Origin: Lentisphaeraceae bacterium
GTDB lineage: Bacteria > Verrucomicrobiota > Kiritimatiellia > RFP12 > UBA1067
Assembly: GCA_004551905.1 (NCBI GenBank)
Contig: SFPL01000061.1
Location: 1 to 27,895 of the forward strand
Length of the DNA: 27,895 nucleotides
Direction: 5' to 3'
The first letter of the stretch is position 1, and each line of letters begins with the position of its first letter. The position numbers were made by a program, and so were the translations under genes. Below are positions 24,201-27,895 of this stretch, piece by piece. The notes under the pieces are model-generated. The model did not search any database. It had not been told where the DNA came from and saw only the letters and a list, made by a program, of their open reading frames with translations.

Positions 24201-24364
24201 GCGCCGGTGTACGAGGTCGACACCGTGATCGTCACCGGCGTGATGTTCGGGTACTCGGCGACGGGCATCCGCGAGAGGCAGAACGCGCCACAAAGCGAAA
24301 CCACTATCGCCACCACCCACGCCAGGCGCGGATGCGAGATGAAGATATGCGACGGAGACTTCAT
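21242..24364 (-). CDS. RND multidrug efflux transporter, AcrB/MexB (HAE1) type
   Basis: This is a 1040-aa inner-membrane proton antiporter, the normal HAE1 length. It starts with FISHPRLAWVVAIVVSLCG and has the usual PVAEYPNITPVTITVSTSYTG loop. The proton-relay aspartates D409-D410 lie in VIGSLVDDAIVVVENV (helix 4), and the relay lysine is in LIGLAAKSAILMVEF (helix 10). TTLVTLACYLPLVFYSGMAG and the large second periplasmic domain follow the family order. The ATG overlaps the stop of the membrane-fusion gene as ATGA. Periplasmic substrates, probably amphipathic drugs, would be exported through an outer-membrane channel encoded elsewhere. Confidence 0.95.
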   Translation of the reverse strand: MKSPSHIFISHPRLAWVVAIVVSLCGAFCLSRMPVAEYPNITPVTITVSTSYTGAGSQEVRDSVAQVIEDQVNAVDDIWYYKSNANAKGTYNCYCVFRPGTPSNIALVNVQNAVKRAEPKLPTEVVQNGISVRKSPEDRLVLYMFTTDGREMDLMELSNFVEKQMADSISRMDGVSLVEAGGRTYAMRIWLDPVRLSGLNISIAEVKSAVESQNIQAAAGTVGGEYANDYLSFKVNVKGRLRAKEEFENIVVRTNPETGAQVLIKDVARVELGAKGYAYRSRFNDSNSVWMNVYKAPEANAVATAARVKEEVDRWLKRLPAGVNGYLADDSTAFTLVFLKETVWTLFAALALVVLITYLFLQDWRATFIPAVAIPVSLLGAFIVLHAFGFTLNVLTMFGLILVIGSLVDDAIVVVENVQSLMLREGLSPREAAEKSMTQITGAIIATTLVTLACYLPLVFYSGMAGIMYVQFAVTMCTALVISTGVAIILSPVLCAYMLKAPPAGRHGGVFAPFNLVVDVARRSYLSVTRLLVRRLAVALVLFAGVVLAMWWIFGKVPTAFLPKEDRSFIIVRCRLPEGQTLDRTIAVVDEFHDRVKDLPGVHSVSSTCGGSLWGSGENLANIYLWLDHWDRRRSPELHIDKIMEKAKKATEDIYAAQFVFQQLPAIKGLGGSNGVGFNICAVAGQGPQELLDAADGLVAELSTNKLVQSAVHGFTAATPQLELRLDRRKAEALGLTPKVVFQTLQNKLASYYVNDFNLKGGVYEVKLQNDPERRGSVSDVLDIRIPTSSGEAVPLASIASVEHSVGPRETMSYNKMLAAWVDVVPADGVSSSQVMKLIESVKLPSGFVVEWGPVALQERENEGQLLWLVLAAALFAYLFLVAQYESWTIPVPVMLSVVCALAGALAGLWLTGTALSVYAQLGCVMLIGLAAKSAILMVEFSRQERARGVPVATSALRGADLRFRAVMMTAWSFIFGVLPLVFKSGAGSGAMRSIGICTCSGMLAATVVGIFFVPPLYTVFQNVRERARRLFAAIAGRKG

Positions 24365-25470
24365 TTCGACTTGTCGATCGGCGCGCCCTCGACCTTCATC
24401 CCCGGACGCACCTTGTGGCCGCCCTCGGCGACCACCCTCTCGCCCGCCGCAAGCCCCTTCTCGACGAACTGCCACTCGCGCGAGATGTTGCCGCGGGCGA
24501 TGTACCGCCGCGTCGCCTCGCCGCCGTCTCCCACCACCCACACGTACGGGCCGCGCACGTCCTGCAGCACCGCCGTCGCCGGAATCGCCGGACGCATCTC
24601 GCCCTGCTTGGAAGTCAGCGTCACCGTCACCGTGCCGCCTGGCTTCAGCATCCGCGACTCGTTGCGGAAAAGCGCGTACACCTGGATGGTGTCAGTCAGT
24701 TCGTCGCCGGCGTTCTCCACATACTCGATCTCGCCGGCCTCGGGATAGTCCCCGCCGTTGGCCAGCGCAAGCCCGATCACCGCCTCGGCCTTGATTCTCG
24801 CGCCGCTCGCCCCGAACAGATCCAGGTAGTCGCGGTTGGAAATCGAGAACCTCACCCGAATCGGCGAATTCTGCACCAGGGTGACGAGCGTGCCAGAGGA
24901 AGTGGTCACGTAGTTGCCGCGGGTGAAGAGCGTAGTGCCGATCTTGCCCGAGATCGGCGCGGTGATGCGGCAGTGCTCGAGGCTGTCGCGCTTGACCGCG
25001 AGGTCCGCCTGCGCCGCCGCCAGCGCCGCCCGCGCGGAGTCGCGCGCCGACAGCGAGTTGTCCACCGCGTCCTGGCTCACCGCCCGCGAGTCCACCAGCT
25101 TCAGGTGGCGTGCGTAGTTGCGCTCGGCGTACTGCTGCAGCGCCTTCGTCTCTGCCACCTTCGCCTCGGCGCTCTTCACCGCCGCCTCGTACTTGACCGA
25201 GTCGAGCACGTAGAGGACGTCGCCCTCCTTCACCACCGACCCGTTCTCGAAGCCGACCTCCAGGATCTCGCCCGACACCTGCGGCACGATGTTCACCTGC
25301 GCCACCGGCACCACGCGCCCGGGATACGTCTTCACCTTGAAGTCCGCGACGTCGACCACCTCGACGACCGGCAGCCTGATGTCAAAGCCCGACGGCTTCG
25401 CCTCCTCCGCCGCCGCGGCGAGCACCAGTCCCGCGGCCGCAGCCGCCATCACCACCGCCGCCCGCGTCAT
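24361..25470 (-). CDS. RND efflux periplasmic adaptor (membrane-fusion protein, AcrA/MexA type)
   Basis: This is a 369-aa adaptor linking the pump to an outer-membrane channel. It has a signal peptide (TRAAVVMAAAAAGLVLAAAA), a lipoyl half (YPGRVVPVAQVNIVPQVSGE, VGFENGSVVKEGDVLYVLD), an alpha-hairpin (about 95-165), the second lipoyl half (CRITAPISGKIGTTLFTRGNYV) and the beta-barrel and membrane-proximal domains. There is no lipobox Cys, so a soluble or N-terminally anchored form is expected. The start at 25470 overlaps the metG stop as ATGA and yields the signal peptide; the longer frame would bury it. Confidence 0.92.
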   Translation of the reverse strand: MTRAAVVMAAAAAGLVLAAAAEEAKPSGFDIRLPVVEVVDVADFKVKTYPGRVVPVAQVNIVPQVSGEILEVGFENGSVVKEGDVLYVLDSVKYEAAVKSAEAKVAETKALQQYAERNYARHLKLVDSRAVSQDAVDNSLSARDSARAALAAAQADLAVKRDSLEHCRITAPISGKIGTTLFTRGNYVTTSSGTLVTLVQNSPIRVRFSISNRDYLDLFGASGARIKAEAVIGLALANGGDYPEAGEIEYVENAGDELTDTIQVYALFRNESRMLKPGGTVTVTLTSKQGEMRPAIPATAVLQDVRGPYVWVVGDGGEATRRYIARGNISREWQFVEKGLAAGERVVAEGGHKVRPGMKVEGAPIDKSK

Positions 25471-27542
25471 GTAACCTCTGTTCCCGGGCTCGCCGGAGAG
25501 GACGGCGAAAGCACCCCGCCGCACTTGCCGGGTTCGCCGGCGAAGAGGATCATCCCCTCCGAGACCCCGACCGACATCTTCCGCGGCGCCAGGTTGGCGA
25601 CAAAGACCACTTCCTTCCCGACCAGCTTCTCCGGCTCCGGATACGCCGCGCGGATCCCCGAGAAGATCGTGCGCTTCCCGAGCGCGCCCGCGTCAAGGAC
25701 GAACCTGAGGAGCTTCGAGCTCTTCGGCACCGTCTCGCAGCTCTCCACCACGCCGATCCTCAAGTCGAGCTTCTCGAAGTCCGGGAACGCGATCTCCGGT
25801 TTAAGCGGCGAAACCGCCCCGTTCCCCGCTCCCCGTTCCCCGTTCCCCTTGTTCTTGCTCGCCCGGCTCTCGTGCGCGACCTCTCCGGTCTCCGCCGGCT
25901 TCTCCGCCGCCGCCGCCACCATCGCGTCGACCTGCGCCTTCTCGATGCGGCTGGCGAGATACTCGTACTCGCCGATCGCCACGCCCTCGACGGCGGTCTG
26001 GGCCGAGCCCCAGGTCCACTCCGACTCGCCGAAGAGCTTCATCGCCTTGTCCGCGTAGATCGGCAGGATCGGCTTCAGGTAGATCGCGAGGATGCGGAAC
26101 GCGTTGAGCGCCGCGGTGAGCGTCACCCGCGCCGCCTCCGGGTCGGACTTCACCGCCTTCCACGGCTCGCGGCGGTCGAAGTACTCGTTCGCCGCGTCCG
26201 CGAGCCGGCAGATCTCCACCACCGCCTGGCTGAAGCGGCGCTCCTCGTAGTGGCGCGCCACCGTCTCGCCGCCGTCGCGCAGCCGCTTGAGGAGCGCAAG
26301 CTCCTCGTCGTGGCCGGCGAGCGACGCAAGCGCGCCTCCGAGCTTCTTCTGCAGCATCTGCGCCGAGCGCGAAGCGATGTTCGTCACCTTGCCCACGAGG
26401 TCGGAGTTGACGCGCTGGACGAAGTCGTCGAGGTTGAGGTCCATGTCGTCCGTCGTCGGCCCGAGCTTCGCCGCGTAGTAGTACCTGAGCGCCTCCGGCG
26501 GCAGGTGGTCGAGGTAGGTGCGCGCGTTCACGAACGTGCCCTTGGACTTGGACATCTTCTCGCCGTTGACGGTGAGAAAGCCGTGGACGAAGATCTTGTC
26601 CGGCTGCTCGAAGCCAGCGACGTGCAGCATCCCCGGCCAGAAGAGGCAGTGGAAGCGGATGATGTCCTTGCCGATGAAGTGGTACCGCTCCACCTTCGGA
26701 TTCTGCCACCAGTCCTCGAACCTCTCGCCGCGGCTGCCGCACCAGTTCTTGAGCGAGGCGAGGTAGCCGATTGGCGCGTCGACCCAGACGTAGAAGAACT
26801 TGCCCTTGTGCCCAGGGATCTCAAAGCCGAAGTACGGCGCGTCGCGCGAGATGCACCAGCCGCGCAGCGGCTCCCTGAACCACTCGAGCAGCTTGTTGGA
26901 GACGTCGCTCGTGGTGTGCCCGGGAATCCACTTCTCCAGATACTCGTGCTGGGGCTCGAGCTCGAAGTAGAGGTGCTCAGAGTCCTTCACCACCGGCGTG
27001 CCGCCGCAGGTCGTGCACTTCGGCGAGCCCAGCTCCTCGGCGCCGTAGGTCGACCCGCACTTGTCGCAGCTGTCGCCGTACTGCCCCTCTGCGCCGCACT
27101 TGGGGCAAGTCCCCTTCACGAAGCGGTCGGGCAGGAACATCCCGCACTTCTCGCAGTAGAGCTGCGGCGAGGAGCGCAGGGTTATGCCGCCGGACTTCTC
27201 CATCGCCGCGAAGATCTGCTCGGAGAACTCCTTGTTCTCAGGGGAGTTGGTGGAGTAGTAGTTGTCGAAGGCGATCTGGAAGTCGGTGAAGTCCTTAAGG
27301 TGGATCGCGTGCGTGCGCGCGATGAGCTCCTCGGGCGTGATCCCCTCCTTGCGCGCGCGGATCATCACCGGCGTGCCGTGGGTGTCGTCGGCGCAGACGT
27401 ATACGCAGTCGTTGCCGCGGAGCTTCTGGAAGCGCACCCAGAAGTCCGTCTGAAGATATTCGACGAGATGCCCGATGTGAATGTCGCCGTTAGCGTAAGG
27501 CAGCGCGCTGGTGACAACTATCTTCCTCTTTTCCATGTTCAT
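25467..27542 (-). CDS. metG: Methionyl-tRNA synthetase with C-terminal tRNA-binding domain
   Basis: This is a 691-aa class I synthetase that charges initiator and elongator tRNA-Met. HIGH is at 22-25 and KMSKS at 329-333. Four Cys pairs (130/133, 146/149, 159/162, 176/179) form the two-knuckle zinc insert of the E. coli-type enzymes. The anticodon-binding helices follow, then a low-complexity linker (about 540-582) and the OB-fold tRNA-binding domain (583-691, LDLRIGVVESCETVPKSSKL). Residues 567-576 of the linker are encoded by a heptanucleotide repeat. The TATAAT box ends only nine bases before ATG 27542; an in-frame ATG at 27536 is the alternative start. It heads the metG-MFP-RND-tetR coupled unit. 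Confidence 0.96.
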   Translation of the reverse strand: MNMEKRKIVVTSALPYANGDIHIGHLVEYLQTDFWVRFQKLRGNDCVYVCADDTHGTPVMIRARKEGITPEELIARTHAIHLKDFTDFQIAFDNYYSTNSPENKEFSEQIFAAMEKSGGITLRSSPQLYCEKCGMFLPDRFVKGTCPKCGAEGQYGDSCDKCGSTYGAEELGSPKCTTCGGTPVVKDSEHLYFELEPQHEYLEKWIPGHTTSDVSNKLLEWFREPLRGWCISRDAPYFGFEIPGHKGKFFYVWVDAPIGYLASLKNWCGSRGERFEDWWQNPKVERYHFIGKDIIRFHCLFWPGMLHVAGFEQPDKIFVHGFLTVNGEKMSKSKGTFVNARTYLDHLPPEALRYYYAAKLGPTTDDMDLNLDDFVQRVNSDLVGKVTNIASRSAQMLQKKLGGALASLAGHDEELALLKRLRDGGETVARHYEERRFSQAVVEICRLADAANEYFDRREPWKAVKSDPEAARVTLTAALNAFRILAIYLKPILPIYADKAMKLFGESEWTWGSAQTAVEGVAIGEYEYLASRIEKAQVDAMVAAAAEKPAETGEVAHESRASKNKGNGERGAGNGAVSPLKPEIAFPDFEKLDLRIGVVESCETVPKSSKLLRFVLDAGALGKRTIFSGIRAAYPEPEKLVGKEVVFVANLAPRKMSVGVSEGMILFAGEPGKCGGVLSPSSPASPGTEVT
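25817..25844. repeat. Heptanucleotide tandem repeat inside metG
   Basis: Four units of seven bases: CCCCGTT, CCCCGCT, CCCCGTT, CCCCGTT, then a further CCCC. Read on the coding strand it gives the Gly-rich peptide around GNGERGAGNG in the linker between the catalytic/anticodon part and the tRNA-binding domain, where insertions would be tolerated. Confidence 0.8.
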
Positions 27543-27551
27543 AGATTGCGT

Positions 27552-27560
27552 ATTATACCA
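27552..27560 (-). promoter_or_regulatory. metG promoter, extended -10, very short leader
   Basis: TGG-TATAAT on the minus strand. The hexamer is nine bases from ATG 27542, so transcription should begin about 1-3 bases before the first ATG, or 7-9 bases before the second. There is no room for a Shine-Dalgarno. No good -35 is visible. Confidence 0.6.
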
Positions 27561-27836
27561 TATTCGCAGTTCGCAGGCCTGCCACTACGGTGCAACGAGA
27601 CTTTTATGCAGAGTCAATGATGCGCATGTTCTTCCAGATGTAGTCGAGCACGCCCTGGACCTTGCCCGATTTGATGCGTTCGGACCAGTAGTGGTGGCGG
27701 TGCTTCCATTCCTTCGATTCTTCCTTATCAGACCGATAACCGCGTCAATGTTATGGGCCGCGCGCGCGAGTTCCCAGTGCAACACCGGGAGGTTTTGCCT
27801 TGAGCGATTGGCCTGTTGAGCGGGCTTCAGCTGGGG
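27561..27836. other. Stretch upstream of metG without an intact gene
   Basis: These 276 bases hold only the decayed frame described separately. I see no tRNA, terminator or repeat. Codon-like composition on the minus strand suggests formerly coding DNA. Confidence 0.4.
27604..27744 (-). pseudogene. Remnant of a coding sequence, family unknown
   Basis: A 46-codon frame on the minus strand has protein-like composition (KEWKHRHHYWSERIKSG, KVQGVLDYIWKNMRIIDSA) and ends in TAA, but begins just after an in-frame TGA and has no start codon context. Directly upstream, in a different frame, another stretch looks coding (LPVLHWELARAAHNIDAVIG). Together they read like the end of one gene broken by a frameshift near 27735. 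I do not recognise the family. It ends 62 bases before the metG start. Confidence 0.35.
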
Positions 27837-27837
27837 G

Positions 27838-27895
27838 TTGAAAAAATCAGGCGTTGGCTGTATGCTTTCTTGCAAAGCAAAAAAACGCAAGGAGG
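27838..27895 (+). promoter_or_regulatory. Plus-strand promoter and Shine-Dalgarno for a gene beyond the right edge
   Basis: TTGAAA (27838-27843), exactly 17 bases, TATGCT (27861-27866), then an A-rich leader ending in AAGGAGG (27889-27895). This is the layout of a promoter followed by a ribosome binding site, so a divergent plus-strand gene probably starts within about ten bases outside the window. It would be the only plus-strand gene near this region. Confidence 0.45.

Noticed and set aside
27856..27875. Sigma54-like TGGC...TTGC in the right-edge promoter region
   Set aside because: The spacing between the two blocks is several bases too long for a -24/-12 promoter; the sigma70-type match at 27838-27866 explains the region better.
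27585..27890. 101-codon minus-strand frame at the right end as an intact gene
   Set aside because: It starts at a TTG without a Shine-Dalgarno, overlaps a good plus-strand promoter, and its last third is Ser/Thr/Arg-rich out-of-frame translation of a better-looking frame.
1..27895. CRISPR array, insertion sequence, prophage or integrase
   Set aside because: No regularly spaced repeats, no terminal inverted repeats with a transposase, and no phage or integrase genes were seen. Neither tRNA is flanked by an integrase or a duplicated 3' end.

Overview
This 27.9 kb window is GC-rich bacterial chromosome. Every gene I can support lies on the minus strand, so transcription runs from high to low coordinates. 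The content suggests a Gram-negative bacterium of the PVC group: exported FecR-like protein, PilB/PilT pilus motors, RND efflux pump, class I GlnRS, and Tat-exported Gfo/Idh/MocA and TIM-barrel sugar enzymes. A gut-type Kiritimatiellota or related verrucomicrobial lineage is my best guess. That is inference from gene style; there is no rRNA or other decisive marker here.

Regions in transcription order, from the right end. (1) 27.9-27.55 kb holds a degenerate coding remnant and a plus-strand promoter with a Shine-Dalgarno at the very edge, so a divergent gene probably starts just outside. (2) 27.5-20.6 kb is an end-to-end coupled unit: metG, an RND membrane-fusion protein, an AcrB-type pump and a TetR regulator. 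(3) 20.6-8.26 kb starts at a good sigma70-type promoter. It runs with almost no gaps through an FHS-family sugar permease, galK, an exported FecR-like protein, a PpiD-like membrane protein, dut, def, a NeuD/PglD-type acyltransferase, tRNA-Gln(UUG), pilT, pilB, an exported protein of unknown function and glnS, and ends at a short intrinsic terminator. (4) 8.2-5.6 kb is a two-gene unit of Tat-exported Gfo/Idh/MocA dehydrogenase and TIM-barrel isomerase. (5) 5.59-5.5 kb holds two perfect hairpins in an AT-rich gap. (6) 5.46-2.6 kb is a 647-aa protein of unknown family overlapping an orphan DppB-type ABC permease. (7) tRNA-Ala(CGC) follows with its own promoter. (8) 2.3-0.27 kb is a metal-response cassette: a CsoR repressor with a palindromic operator inside its own promoter, an SO_0444-type Cu/Zn efflux permease, a 40-codon stub of an FMN-reductase-type flavoprotein, and a GNAT acetyltransferase coupled to the stub.

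Likely joint functions: galactose uptake and phosphorylation (permease plus GalK), type IV pilus extension and retraction (PilB/PilT), multidrug export (MFP/AcrB/TetR; no TolC-type channel in the window), periplasmic oxidation and isomerisation of sugars or cyclitols, and copper or zinc efflux.

The points most worth following are: the 647-aa protein with a weak kinase-like C-terminal pattern paired with a lone permease; four-unit heptanucleotide repeats inside both glnS and metG, with a near-identical intergenic relative of the glnS one; tRNA-Gln placed upstream of its own synthetase in the same apparent transcript; a short-leader or leaderless metG mRNA; and the palindrome cluster at 5.5 kb.
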